Below are positions 39,687-49,526 of a DNA stretch of 64,000 bases, one piece after another. The notes below the pieces were generated by a model. It searched no databases and had not been told where the DNA came from. It saw only the letters and a list, made by a program, of their open reading frames with translations. Each line of letters opens with the position of its first letter. The stretch's first letter is position 1. Source of the DNA: Myxococcales bacterium (GTDB taxonomy: Bacteria; Myxococcota_A; UBA796; GCA-2862545); assembly GCA_019634415.1 (NCBI GenBank), contig JAHQVJ010000252.1, positions 1-64,000 on the forward strand, read 5' to 3'. Position numbers and translations under genes: made by a program.

Positions 39687-41128
39687 ACGACCACCTGTTG
39701 GCGCACGCTCGCTTCCAGCCCGATGCCGAGGTGCTGGTGGACGTGGATGCGGATCGTCGCTTCACGTGGGCGGAGCTGCTCGAGCTGTCGCGGCGGTGGG
39801 TGGGGCGCCTGCGTCGGGCGGGGGTGGGTGCCGGCGACCGGGTGGCCGTGCTCGCCCACAACCACGGCGCCTCCTTCGCCGTGCTCTACGCGTGCCGGGC
39901 GGTGGGGGCCATCTTCTTCCCCATGAACTGGAGACTGTCGGAGGCGGAGCTGTCGTGGCAGCTCGAGCACGCGGCGCCGAAGGTGCTCCTGACGGACACC
40001 GAGCACATCGATCGGCTCGACCGCCCCTCGCTTCCCCTCGACGTCGATCCCGACGATCCGCCCGAGGGAGGGCAGGGGAGCGCGCTGTCGGACCCCTGGA
40101 TGCTGCTGTACACGTCGGGCACGTCGGGGCGGCCGAAGGGGGCCCTGATCACGCATCGACAGGTCCACTTCAACGCGGTGAACACCGTGCTGGCGTGTGG
40201 TCTGACGGCCGACAGCGCCACGCTCACCTTCACGCCGCTGTTCCACACCGGCGGTCTGAACTGTCTGTCCACGCCCATGCTGCACATCGGGGGACGCGTG
40301 GTCCTCTGTCAGCGTGCGCGACCCGAGCGCGACCTGCGGCTGGTGGCTCAGGAGCGCATCACGCACCTGATCGGCGTGCCCACCATCTACCAGCTGCTGG
40401 CGGATCATCCCGACTTCGAGCAGGCCGATCTGTCGAGCGTGGTGGACGCCCTGTGCGGGGGGGCGCCCTTGTCGGTGGATCTGCTGCGCCGCTGGCTCGA
40501 CCGCGGCGTGCCGCTACGCCAGGGCTTTGGCATGACCGAGGTGGGCCCCAACTGCTTCTCCATGCCCCACGCCGCCCAGGCCGACAAGCTCGGCAGCGTG
40601 GGCAAGCCCATCCACCACATCGGGGTGCGGCTGGTGCGCGAGGACGGCACCGACTGCGACGTGGGCGAGGCCGGAGAGCTGTGGATGTCGGGTCCCGTGG
40701 TGTTCGGTGGCTACCTCGACGACCCCGAGGCCACCGCACAGGCGCAGGTGGATGGTTGGTTTCGCTCCGGCGACGTGCTCGAGCGAGACGCCGAGGGCTT
40801 CTACCGCGTGTGCGGCCGGCGCAAGGAGATGTTCATCAGCGGTGGCGAGAACGTCTACCCAGCCGAGGTGGAGACCGCGATCTACACGCTCGTGGGCGTG
40901 GCGGCGGTGGTGGTGCTGGGGGTTGCGGACGAGCGCTGGGGGGAGGTGGGGCACGCCTTCGTGCAGCTGAGACCCGGCACACAGATGACCGCCGAGGGGC
41001 TGCGCACCGCGCTGCAGGACCGCCTCGCGCGCTTCAAGATCCCGCGGCACGTCACTTTCCTCGACGCTCTGCCCCAGACCGGGTCGGGCAAGATCGACAA
41101 GGTGGCGCTGGGCCGCACCCTGACCTGA
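39674..41128 (+). CDS. AMP-dependent acyl-CoA synthetase/ligase
   Basis: The 484-residue protein is a complete ANL-superfamily ligase. It carries the P-loop-like A3 motif LLYTSGTSGRPKGALITHRQ, A4 region FTPLFHTGGLNC, A5 region GFGMTEVGPNCFSM, A7 WFRSGDVLERDAEGFYRVCG, A8 GRRKEMFISGGENVYPAEVE and A10 PQTGSGKIDK, whose Lys adenylates the substrate. It activates a carboxylic acid to the AMP then CoA ester; the substrate class (fatty or aromatic acid) cannot be told. GTG at 39674 has GGAG five bases upstream. A GTG at 39683 is the alternative. Coupled to the symporter, it probably activates the imported acid. Confidence 0.9.
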   Translation: MEGVNDHLLAHARFQPDAEVLVDVDADRRFTWAELLELSRRWVGRLRRAGVGAGDRVAVLAHNHGASFAVLYACRAVGAIFFPMNWRLSEAELSWQLEHAAPKVLLTDTEHIDRLDRPSLPLDVDPDDPPEGGQGSALSDPWMLLYTSGTSGRPKGALITHRQVHFNAVNTVLACGLTADSATLTFTPLFHTGGLNCLSTPMLHIGGRVVLCQRARPERDLRLVAQERITHLIGVPTIYQLLADHPDFEQADLSSVVDALCGGAPLSVDLLRRWLDRGVPLRQGFGMTEVGPNCFSMPHAAQADKLGSVGKPIHHIGVRLVREDGTDCDVGEAGELWMSGPVVFGGYLDDPEATAQAQVDGWFRSGDVLERDAEGFYRVCGRRKEMFISGGENVYPAEVETAIYTLVGVAAVVVLGVADERWGEVGHAFVQLRPGTQMTAEGLRTALQDRLARFKIPRHVTFLDALPQTGSGKIDKVALGRTLT

Positions 41129-41141
41129 CGGGAGAGTCCCA

Positions 41142-41894
41142 ATGGAGCTGACCGACGTGCGCGCCGTGGTGACCGGTGGCGCCAGCGGCATGGGCCGCAC
41201 CTTCGTGACCGAGCTCGCGCGGGCGGGTGCCACCGTGCACACCGCCGACGTGAACGCCGACGCCCTCGCCGCGCTGGCGGAGGAGACCGGGGCGTCCACA
41301 TCGGTGGCGGACGTGAGCTCGGAGGCCGACGTGGAGCGTCTGTTCGACGAGGCCGAGGTGGCCATGGGCTCGGCGAACGTGCTGATCAACAACGCAGGCA
41401 TCACTCGAGACGGGCTGCTGGTGAAGCGGGACCGGAAGACGGGTGCCGTGGTGAAGATGCCGAAGGCCCACTGGGATGCGGTGATCGCGGTGAACCTGAC
41501 GGGGCCCTTCCTGTGCATGCGGCGCTTCGCGGAGCGTGCGCTGGAGCACGGGCTGCCCCAGAGCGTGGCGATCCAGATGAGCAGCATCAGCCGTGCCGGC
41601 AACCCCGGTCAGACGAGCTACTCCGCGGCGAAGGCCGGGCTCGCCGCCGACACCGCGCTGTGGGCCAAGGAACTCGGCCGCTACGGCATGCGGGTGGGGG
41701 CCATCGCGCCGGGCTTCATCCGCACCCCCATGGTGGAGGCGATGCGCCCCGATGCCCTCGAGAAGGTGCTTGCCCCCGTGCCGCTGCGTCGGCTCGGCGA
41801 GCCAGAGGAGATCTGGCAAGCAGTGCGGTTCATCGTGCAGTGCGACTACTTCACGGGCCGCGTGCTCGAGGTGGACGGCGGCTTGACGCTCTGA
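41142..41894 (+). CDS. Short-chain dehydrogenase/reductase (FabG-like)
   Basis: The 250-residue protein shows the classical SDR pattern: the cofactor motif VVTGGASGMGRTFVTELARA near residue 9, NVLINNAGITRDGLLV near 85, catalytic Ser in IQMSSISRAGNPGQTS, and Tyr/Lys in SYSAAKAGLA. PGFIRTPMV follows. Asp at the end of the second strand (HTADVNADAL) suggests NAD(H) preference. It resembles 3-oxoacyl-ACP/CoA reductases. Thirteen bases separate it from the ligase stop, so it is the last gene of the TetR-symporter-ligase operon and would act on the activated acyl-CoA. Confidence 0.9.
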   Translation: MELTDVRAVVTGGASGMGRTFVTELARAGATVHTADVNADALAALAEETGASTSVADVSSEADVERLFDEAEVAMGSANVLINNAGITRDGLLVKRDRKTGAVVKMPKAHWDAVIAVNLTGPFLCMRRFAERALEHGLPQSVAIQMSSISRAGNPGQTSYSAAKAGLAADTALWAKELGRYGMRVGAIAPGFIRTPMVEAMRPDALEKVLAPVPLRRLGEPEEIWQAVRFIVQCDYFTGRVLEVDGGLTL

Positions 41895-41908
41895 GCGACG
41901 CGAGAGAG

Positions 41909-41985
41909 GCCCCCGGGTCCGCCACGGACGGCGATGCTCCGGATCAACTGGCTGGGGAGTACCAGCCCACAGCGGATCCGGGGGC
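41909..41985 (+). other. Long stem-loop after the SDR gene
   Basis: GCCCCCGGGTCCGC (41909-41922) pairs with GCGGATCCGGGGGC (41972-41985) with a single mismatch. Inside, GGCTGG and CCAGCC around GGAGTA form a second small hairpin. It starts 15 bases after the SDR stop and is immediately followed by repeat copy C. It may act in termination or mRNA 3'-end protection, but no T-tract follows. Confidence 0.5.
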
Positions 41986-42004
41986 GCGATCTGAGATGGG
42001 AGAT

Positions 42005-42082
42005 CGGCGCGAGTCTGATCGGCTGCGAACGAAGTTCGCAGCAATCGGTGCAGCGGCGGCGCAGCCGGCGCGAGTCTGATCA
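42005..42082 (-). repeat. Palindromic intergenic element, copy C
   Basis: In reverse orientation to copies A and B. The direct repeats CGGCGCGAGTCTGATC (42005-42020 and 42066-42081) flank a hairpin GCTGCGAAC-GAA-GTTCGCAGC. Compared with copies A and B (GCTGCGAGC/GCTCGCAGC) one base pair is exchanged on both arms, so pairing is kept. The element lies in the 271-bp gap between the SDR gene and the Fur box. Confidence 0.75.
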
Positions 42083-42121
42083 CATTGACGTCACTCCGTG
42101 GAGGCACTAGACCAGCGTCCC

Positions 42122-42146
42122 ATTGAAAATGATTTTCATTTTCAAT
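42122..42146. promoter_or_regulatory. Fur box
   Basis: GAAAATGATTTTCATTTTC (42125-42143) agrees closely with the 19-bp Fur consensus GATAATGATAATCATTATC. It sits in a perfect 11-bp inverted repeat (ATTGAAAATGA / TCATTTTCAAT) with a 3-base centre. TTGAAA at 42123-42128 could be the overlapping -35 box. AAGGAG at 42151 and an ATG at 42166 follow. Iron-loaded Fur should repress the DUF4856 and imelysin genes downstream. Confidence 0.88.
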
Positions 42147-42165
42147 AGTCAAGGAGACCAGACGG

Positions 42166-43602
<1,437 letters not shown>

Positions 43603-43647
43603 TCGCCGGCGCTCCAGCGCGCACACACCCTTGCTCGGGAGATCTCG

Positions 43648-44847
43648 ATGGACTCGAACCTTCTCGGCACCTCGTCGTGGGTGCTCCTCGGCGCGCTGGC
43701 GCTCGGTGCGCTCGCCAAGCCTCAACTCGGCTGCACGGCCCACAGCCAGAACACGATGCCCACCGACACCACGCTCACCCAGGCGGAGTCGGACTTGCTC
43801 ACGGACATCGGACCGATGGTCGTCGCCCCCACGTTGGAGCAGTTCCGCACCGATGTGGTGGCGCTTCGTGAGGCCTTGGTGGCGTGGCGGGACGGATCGG
43901 CGCGCGAGAACGCCCGAGACCCGTTCTTGGCGGCGATGCTCTCCTGGCAGCAGGCCGAGGTGCTCCAGATCGGTCCGGCGGCTCAGTCCGTGAGTGCGAC
44001 GGGGGGCGCCGATCTACGCGACGAGATCTACTCCTGGCCCACGGTGAACCCGTGCCGAGTGGATCAGAAGACGGTGGCAGGGGAGTGGACCGACGCTGGC
44101 TACTTCGAGGCCAACCTGGTGAACAGCTACGGCATGGACGCGATCGGGCACCTGCTGTTCGCGCCACGGGACGACAACGCCTGCCCTTCCCAGGTGGACA
44201 TCAACGACGATGGCACCTGGGAGGCCCTGGGGCCCGAGGGTGTGGACGCGAGCCGCGCCGACTTCGCGGTGGCGCTGGTGGACCACGTGCTGCAGAGCGC
44301 CGACGAGCTGTTGGACGCCTGGAGCCCTGCCGGGGGCGACTTCGGCACGAAGCTGGCCGAGCCAGGAACGGGCGACTCTCCCTTCCTGACCGAGCAGTCG
44401 GCGCTCGAGGCCGTCTACGTGGGGTTGTTCTACCTGGAGATCATGGTCAAGGACCGCAAGCTGGCCGAGCCGCTGGGCTTGGGGGACTGTAGCGACGATT
44501 GCGCCAGTCGCACCGAGGGTGCTGGACTGGGAGTGTCCACGGCCTGGGTGGCGGCGAACCTGCGCGGGTTCCGCCTCGCCTTCACCGGCGGTGAGGGGGG
44601 CGGCTTCGACGACCTGCTGGCGGAGCAGGGCCACTCGGAACTCGCCGACCGCATGATCGCCAACACCGACGCGGCCATCGCGCTGGCCGATGGCCTCGGG
44701 CCCTACGACGAGCTCGTGGTCCACCACGCTGCGGCTGCTCAGTCGCTGTACGACGCGGTGAAGGCCGTCACCGACGACCTCAAGGGAGACTTCGCGACGG
44801 TGATGTCGCTGCAGGTCCCGTCCGAGGCCGCAGGCGACAACGACTAG
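43648..44847 (+). CDS. Imelysin (peptidase M75) family protein
   Basis: The 399-residue protein has an N-terminal hydrophobic signal with a possible lipobox (ALAKPQLGCTAH, Cys about 29). The helical imelysin fold follows: TLEQFRTDVVALREALVAWR, MLSWQQAEVLQIGPAAQSVS, DLRDEIYSWPTVNPCRVDQK, NLVNSYGMDAIGHLLFAPRD, SALEAVYVGLFYLEIMV and YDAVKAVTDDL at the end. GMDAIGHLLFA occupies the place of the GLPALEYLLF signature of the family. Imelysins are iron-regulated outer-envelope proteins, probably metal-binding, not proteolytic. It follows the DUF4856 gene by 45 bp and should be under the same Fur control. Confidence 0.88.
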   Translation: MDSNLLGTSSWVLLGALALGALAKPQLGCTAHSQNTMPTDTTLTQAESDLLTDIGPMVVAPTLEQFRTDVVALREALVAWRDGSARENARDPFLAAMLSWQQAEVLQIGPAAQSVSATGGADLRDEIYSWPTVNPCRVDQKTVAGEWTDAGYFEANLVNSYGMDAIGHLLFAPRDDNACPSQVDINDDGTWEALGPEGVDASRADFAVALVDHVLQSADELLDAWSPAGGDFGTKLAEPGTGDSPFLTEQSALEAVYVGLFYLEIMVKDRKLAEPLGLGDCSDDCASRTEGAGLGVSTAWVAANLRGFRLAFTGGEGGGFDDLLAEQGHSELADRMIANTDAAIALADGLGPYDELVVHHAAAAQSLYDAVKAVTDDLKGDFATVMSLQVPSEAAGDND

Positions 44848-44850
44848 CCC

Positions 44851-46101
44851 TCAGGGCGCCACGTCCTGAGTCGGACCGAGCACCGCCGTGAGGGTGAGCA
44901 TGGCCTGTCGGCGGCCGTCCACGTCGCAGCGGGCCACGGCGTCCTGCTCCTGGCACAGCTGGAACAGGGCGAACCGGGCAGACGCGAACACCGAGGAGGT
45001 GGCCATCCAGGTGACACCGGCGTTCACGTAGTGGTTGAGCTGTGGCGCGAGGCCTCTCTCCTCTTCGTAGACCAGATCGTACTGGGCCCCGAATCCGTGG
45101 CCGCGCCCGATGTTCACGTCCATGCCGCCGCTCGCCGTCATCCCCAGGTACTTGGCGTTGGCCAGGGTGGCCGTGTCGTCGATCTCCACCACGTCGTTGA
45201 CGATGCGGCTGCCGTTCACGAAGGGCACGAAGCGGCCCTCGAGGAGCGTCAGGCGCAGTCCTGCCCGGAGGTTGGTGCCGGTGAGCGCCTCGTCGATCTC
45301 GGAGTTGGTGTTGGTGTCCACCGTGAAGGCCTGCAGCGCCACCTGAGCCTGCACCACGTCGGTGTGCAGCCGCAGCGACGGGCTCGCCATCACCACGTGG
45401 AAGGTGCTCAAGGGGAAGCCCCGCGCGTCGCGACCCACGCTCGACCAAGGCACCTCGTAGAAGCGACCGAAGGGAGGGAAGGTCCCTCCGATCATGATCG
45501 TGGCGGTGGTGGAGGTGGGGTTGCCGGCGTTGAGCGTGACTCCCGCCGACAGCGCGTCCGCGACGGTGTACTCGGCTCTCACGCCGTTGCCCCGGTTGAA
45601 CCCGGCCAGCAGCGGGCCCGTGCGGGCCAGGCCGTCCGAGAGCAGCAGGTTGGCGATGTGGCGCGACACGTAGTTCACGCTCGCCGGATCCGTGATGCGA
45701 CCCACCTCCAAGCGGAAGCGGTCGCCGTCTCCGAGCAGATCGTCGCGCGTCCAGCGCACCAGCTGGTTGCGCACCTGGATGGCGGCTTGCCCCTCCCACA
45801 CGCTCGTGCCGTAGGGGCCCGCGTTGGCCTCCAGCTCGCTCTGCACCGTGATCTCGCGCGACAGCTTGCCGGCGATGCCCAGCCGCGCCAGGGCCGGGGT
45901 CCACACCCGGTCGCTGCGCTGATCGTTGTCGTCGTCGCGTCGGTCGATCCACTCGTAGGCGGCTCCCCCCACGAAGGCGCCGTACGCGGAGACGCGAGGG
46001 AACGACTCGGCGACGGTGGGCTCATCGCCCTCCGCGTCGGTCGTCTCCGTCGCCCCGGCGATGCCCAGACCGCACAGCAGCACCCAGGTGGAGGTCCCCA
46101 T
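44851..46101 (-). CDS. Porin-like outer-membrane beta-barrel protein
   Basis: The 416-residue protein has a signal (MGTSTWVLLCGLGIAGATET). Alternating hydrophobic strands typical of an outer-membrane porin follow: GIAGKLSREITVQSELEANA, FRLEVGRITDPASVNYVSRH, GNGVRAEYTVADALSAGVTL, LRAGLRLTLLEGRFVPFVNG and FGAQYDLVYEEERGLAP. It ends in a beta strand. Several segments resemble phosphate-selective or carbohydrate porins, but no family is certain. The ATG overlaps the lipase-like gene's stop by one base (TGATG), so the two are an operon. It is tail-to-tail with the imelysin gene, three bases apart. Confidence 0.78.
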   Translation of the reverse strand: MGTSTWVLLCGLGIAGATETTDAEGDEPTVAESFPRVSAYGAFVGGAAYEWIDRRDDDNDQRSDRVWTPALARLGIAGKLSREITVQSELEANAGPYGTSVWEGQAAIQVRNQLVRWTRDDLLGDGDRFRLEVGRITDPASVNYVSRHIANLLLSDGLARTGPLLAGFNRGNGVRAEYTVADALSAGVTLNAGNPTSTTATIMIGGTFPPFGRFYEVPWSSVGRDARGFPLSTFHVVMASPSLRLHTDVVQAQVALQAFTVDTNTNSEIDEALTGTNLRAGLRLTLLEGRFVPFVNGSRIVNDVVEIDDTATLANAKYLGMTASGGMDVNIGRGHGFGAQYDLVYEEERGLAPQLNHYVNAGVTWMATSSVFASARFALFQLCQEQDAVARCDVDGRRQAMLTLTAVLGPTQDVAP

Positions 46102-47234
46102 CAGTCTGCGAGCCGGGCGTCGATGATGTCGAGCGCTGGGATGGAGCGGGCCGCTCCATAGTGGTTCGCGAACAGTCCGCAGAAGAAGTAGTTGCTCTCG
46201 TCGAAGTCGTTGAGCCCGATGGTCTGGTTGTCCGCACCCTCCAGGTACGAGCTGGCCTCGCTCACGAACAGATCTTGCTGCTCACCGCCGGGCAGGTCCT
46301 CCATCACCACCGTGGTGTAGTCCACGCTGTGTCCGTTGCAGGCGTCGGGACGGCCGAATGCGCTCGTGCCGTCGCTGCAGGGAGTCTCGAAGGCGCCCTC
46401 GGGGCCGTTCAGCGGCGTCAGGAAGGGAGTGGGGCTGTAGGCAGCGCGGTCGCCCATCTCGCAGGTCACCTCGCCCCGCATGGTGGGGTTCACGCCGCAG
46501 AGGAAGAAGGTGGACACGCCGTGGTTCGCGCCCGCGAGGAGGATCATGTCGTCGATGCGCTCGAAGACGGCGACCTCGTCGTTGATGGCGAGCCGGCGAA
46601 CGGCGTCGCGCGCCACGGTGACCCCGAAGGAGAAGCCGATGATGGAGACCTGACGGTCCGGGTAGGCCTCGAGCACCGAGCCGATCAGGTGCTGCGCGAT
46701 GGGCACGCCCCAGCCATGATCCATGTTCTTGGCGGTGTTCTCGGTGTCGTTGTTGCCTGCCGGATCGTCGACCAGATCGAAGCGCATGTCCGCGGCGATC
46801 ACCCGGTAGCCATCGGCCACGAGGCGCTCCGTCACCATGTCTGCACCTTCGTTGGCCCCCTTCGGACAGAGCCCTCCCGAGTCGTAGGTCTCCCAGCTCG
46901 AGGGGGTGTCGGAGTTACCGTGGATCAGCACGACGACGGGCTTGTCCGTGTCTTCGGTGCCCACGTACTCCTTCGCGGCGCAGGTGTAGCCGGGGATCGT
47001 GGCGGCGGTGTAGGCGAGGCCGGCGGTGCTGCAGCCGGGATGCGCCGCCAGGTCGTCGCGGTAGTCGATGGCGTCGCTGACGTCGGGCAGCACCACGGTG
47101 CCGGTGTCGCTCGTGTCGCCCCCGGTGGTGTCGGTGGTGCCCGTGTCGGTGGTGGTGGTGTCGGTGTCGGTCTCGCCGGTGTTCACGCAGCCCACCACGA
47201 GGGCCAGAAACCCAATCCTGAAGTTCGAGATCAT
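46101..47234 (-). CDS. Alpha/beta-hydrolase (lipase-like) lipoprotein
   Basis: The 377-residue protein starts at an ATG with GGAGG five bases upstream. It has a signal with lipobox ALVVGC and a Thr/Asp linker. The hydrolase domain has KPVVVLIHGNSDTPSSWETY (oxyanion), ADMRFDLVDDPAGNN, the nucleophile elbow VSIIGFSFGVTVARDAVRRL with Ser in GFSFG, and ANHGVSTFFLCGVNP. Asp and His of the triad are not assigned. This layout resembles secreted lipases or esterases of the lipase class 2 type. It is co-transcribed with the porin-like gene and has a CATGAC dyad upstream. It may release fatty acids outside the cell. Confidence 0.8.
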   Translation of the reverse strand: MISNFRIGFLALVVGCVNTGETDTDTTTTDTGTTDTTGGDTSDTGTVVLPDVSDAIDYRDDLAAHPGCSTAGLAYTAATIPGYTCAAKEYVGTEDTDKPVVVLIHGNSDTPSSWETYDSGGLCPKGANEGADMVTERLVADGYRVIAADMRFDLVDDPAGNNDTENTAKNMDHGWGVPIAQHLIGSVLEAYPDRQVSIIGFSFGVTVARDAVRRLAINDEVAVFERIDDMILLAGANHGVSTFFLCGVNPTMRGEVTCEMGDRAAYSPTPFLTPLNGPEGAFETPCSDGTSAFGRPDACNGHSVDYTTVVMEDLPGGEQQDLFVSEASSYLEGADNQTIGLNDFDESNYFFCGLFANHYGAARSIPALDIIDARLAD

Positions 47235-47253
47235 GCAATCCTCCGGTCCCTGA

Positions 47254-47271
47254 CATGACAGGTGAGTCATG
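47254..47271. promoter_or_regulatory. CATGAC dyad operator
   Basis: CATGAC-AGGTGA-GTCATG is a perfect 6-bp inverted repeat with 6-bp spacing. It lies between the divergent lipase-porin operon (start 47234) and the KAS III gene (start 47338). A third GTCATG occurs at 47296-47301. TetR-like regulators use such sites; the regulator is not in the immediate vicinity. Confidence 0.45.
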
Positions 47272-47337
47272 TTTTACCAGAAAACTGAGTCAGTCGTCAT
47301 GTTATGAAGGATGCGCTGCTCATCGACAGGAGGAGTG

Positions 47338-48330
47338 TTGCGTCGTGCCGTGCTGCTCGCCTCGGGCTCGTACCACCCCCCGAACCTCGTCCCGAACGCC
47401 GTGTTCGATGCGCGCTTCGGAACGGGTGTGGGGGATTGGCTCGTCGAGAACCTGACGATCCGCCAGCGCTACTGGGTGGCTCCCGAGCAGGCGACGAGCG
47501 ATCTGTGTGTGCAGGCCGCCACGCATGCGCTCGACGCGGCGGGCCTCGAGCCAGAAGAGATCGATCTGATCATCGTGGCCACGGACACGCCCGACTACCT
47601 GTCGCCCTCCACGGCCGCCGTGGTGCAACATCGCCTCGGGGCGCGGCGCGCGGGCACGTTCGATCTGAACGCCGCCTGCTCCGCCTTCGTGATCGGGCTG
47701 GATCTGGGCTCGAAGTACATCGCTGCGGACCCTCGGTGCGAGCGGGTGCTGGTGTTGGGCGGCTACGCGATGTCGCGTCACCTCGATCCCGACGACAAGA
47801 AGACGGTCACGCTGTTCGCGGACGGTGGAGGGGCGGTCGTGCTGGGCGCCTCACAGGCCGACGACGGCGCGGGGTTCCTGGGCAGCCGCCTGCGCACGGA
47901 GGGGCAGTACCACGACTGGATGGGCATCTACGCGGGGGGCACGCGGCGGCCGGTGGACGCAGCGGCGCTCGAGGAGGGTAGCCATCGCCTGCGCTTCACC
48001 CGCAAGTTCCCGAAGGAGATCAACCCCACCACCTGGACGTCGATGATTCGTGAGCTGTGTGGCGAGCTGGAGATCTCGCCCGCGGATGTGGACCACTACG
48101 TGTTCACGCAGCTCAACATCGGCAGCATCCACCAGACGCTCGATGCCCTCGAGGTCCCCCGCACCGCCGCCCACACGGTGATGGACCGCTTCGCCTACAC
48201 CGGCTCGGCATGCATCCCCATGGCCTACGACGACCTGGTGCGCTCGGGTGGGGTGCAGCCGGGCCAGCTCGTCTTCTTCGTGGCCTCTGGAGGCGGGTTG
48301 TCGTTCGCGACAGCCGCGTTTCGCACCTAG
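47338..48330 (+). CDS. Ketoacyl-ACP synthase III (KAS III) family protein
   Basis: The 330-residue protein is a thiolase-fold KAS III homologue: RRAVLLASGSYHPPNLVPN, ENLTIRQRYWVAPEQATSDL, IIVATDTPDYLSPSTAAVVQ, the active-site Cys in FDLNAACSAFVIGLDLGSKY and FADGGGAVVLGAS. The usual catalytic His and Asn are not in place: FTQLNIGSIHQTLDAL stands where PHQAN is expected, and YTGSACIPMA replaces the Asn-containing GNTSAAS. The function may be acyl transfer instead of decarboxylative condensation. TTG at 47338 is chosen because AGGAGG ends four bases before it and the family starts MRRA. Divergent from the lipase-porin operon. Confidence 0.85.
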   Translation: MRRAVLLASGSYHPPNLVPNAVFDARFGTGVGDWLVENLTIRQRYWVAPEQATSDLCVQAATHALDAAGLEPEEIDLIIVATDTPDYLSPSTAAVVQHRLGARRAGTFDLNAACSAFVIGLDLGSKYIAADPRCERVLVLGGYAMSRHLDPDDKKTVTLFADGGGAVVLGASQADDGAGFLGSRLRTEGQYHDWMGIYAGGTRRPVDAAALEEGSHRLRFTRKFPKEINPTTWTSMIRELCGELEISPADVDHYVFTQLNIGSIHQTLDALEVPRTAAHTVMDRFAYTGSACIPMAYDDLVRSGGVQPGQLVFFVASGGGLSFATAAFRT

Positions 48331-48356
48331 CGGCCGCACGCTCCATGGAGGGTCTC

Positions 48357-49526
48357 ATGTCCAGAACCATCGTCGCCTTGGCACTCGCGGCGTGCGCCAC
48401 CACACCGACGCCGCCCCCGGAGCCCGCTGCCGAGGCACCCGCCCCCACCCCGCCCCCGGTGGTCGAGCCCATGCAGTCCTCGGTACCAACGCTGCCCGGC
48501 ATCCGCTCCAGCAAGGTGCAGACGCCACAGCTCGCGGTGCACGTGCTCGAGGCGGGCGACGCCGACGGTGTGCCCGTGGTGTTCGTGCACGGCAACGTGT
48601 CGTCCGCCACCTTCTGGGAGGACACCCTGCTGGCCCTCCCTCAGGGGCTGCGGGGCGTGGCCCTGGATCTACGGGGCTACGGCGACACCGAGGCCGAGCC
48701 GGTGGACCCCGCCCTGGGACTCGACGACATGGCTGCCGATCTGTGGGCCGTCGTGGATGCGCTGCAGCTGCAGCGGGTCCACCTGGTGGGGCACAGCATG
48801 GGCGGTGGCGTGGTGCAGAAGGCGGTGATGCAGCGGCCCGCTGCGGTGCGCACCGTCACGCTGGTGTCCACCGTCTCCCCCTATGGCTACGGCGGCAGCC
48901 ACGGGCCCGACGGCACCATGACCTTCGACGATGGAGCCCCCACGGGGGTGAATCCCGACTTCGTCGCGTTGCTACAGGCGGGTGAGACGGGTGCGGAGGA
49001 TCCCATGGCCCCGCGCAACGTGTTCCGCGCCTTCTACGTGACGCCTCCGCTGATGCACGAGCGAGAGGACGCTCTGGTGGCCTCCATGCTCACCACGCGG
49101 GTGGGGGATGCCTTCTACCCGGGCACGTCGGTGCCCTCGGAGAACTGGCCGGGTGCGGCCCCTGGCGAGCAGGGGATCCTGGCGGCCTTCAACCGCAAGA
49201 ACTTCGACGCCTCGGGCATCGCGGACATCGAGCCGAAGCCACCGGTGCTCTGGGTGCGGGGGGATGGCGACCAGATCGTGGCCGACGAGGCGATGTTCGA
49301 CCTGGCGGCGCTGGGGAAGATGGGTGCTATCCCGGGCTACCCGGGGGTGGAGGTGTGTCCGCCGCAGCCCATGATCGCGCAGACCCGAGCGGTGCTGGAG
49401 CGCTACGCCGCCAAGGGCGGGAGCTACCGAGAGGTGGTGCTCGAGGGCACGGCGCACAGCCCCTTCCTGGAGAAGCCCGACGACTTCGCCGCCGAGCTGC
49501 ACGCGCACCTTCAGACCTCGGAGTAG
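48357..49526 (+). CDS. Alpha/beta-hydrolase lipoprotein
   Basis: The 389-residue protein starts at an ATG with GGAGG five bases upstream. It has a short signal with lipobox ALAAC (Cys about 13), then a Pro-rich linker. The hydrolase domain shows GVPVVFVHGNVSSATFWEDT, the nucleophile elbow VHLVGHSMGGGVVQKAVMQR with Ser in GHSMGG, a WVRGDGDQIV segment with the likely Asp, and EGTAHSPFLEKPDDF with the likely His. All three catalytic positions are visible, so it should be an active esterase or related hydrolase facing outside. It follows the KAS III gene by 26 bp and may share its transcript. The 3' end overlaps the next gene by 16 bp. Confidence 0.87.
   Translation: MSRTIVALALAACATTPTPPPEPAAEAPAPTPPPVVEPMQSSVPTLPGIRSSKVQTPQLAVHVLEAGDADGVPVVFVHGNVSSATFWEDTLLALPQGLRGVALDLRGYGDTEAEPVDPALGLDDMAADLWAVVDALQLQRVHLVGHSMGGGVVQKAVMQRPAAVRTVTLVSTVSPYGYGGSHGPDGTMTFDDGAPTGVNPDFVALLQAGETGAEDPMAPRNVFRAFYVTPPLMHEREDALVASMLTTRVGDAFYPGTSVPSENWPGAAPGEQGILAAFNRKNFDASGIADIEPKPPVLWVRGDGDQIVADEAMFDLAALGKMGAIPGYPGVEVCPPQPMIAQTRAVLERYAAKGGSYREVVLEGTAHSPFLEKPDDFAAELHAHLQTSE

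Noticed and set aside
43648..44847. Calling the imelysin a peptidase
   Set aside because: The family carries a peptidase name, but no catalytic motif with demonstrated proteolysis is visible. An iron-related binding role fits the Fur box better.
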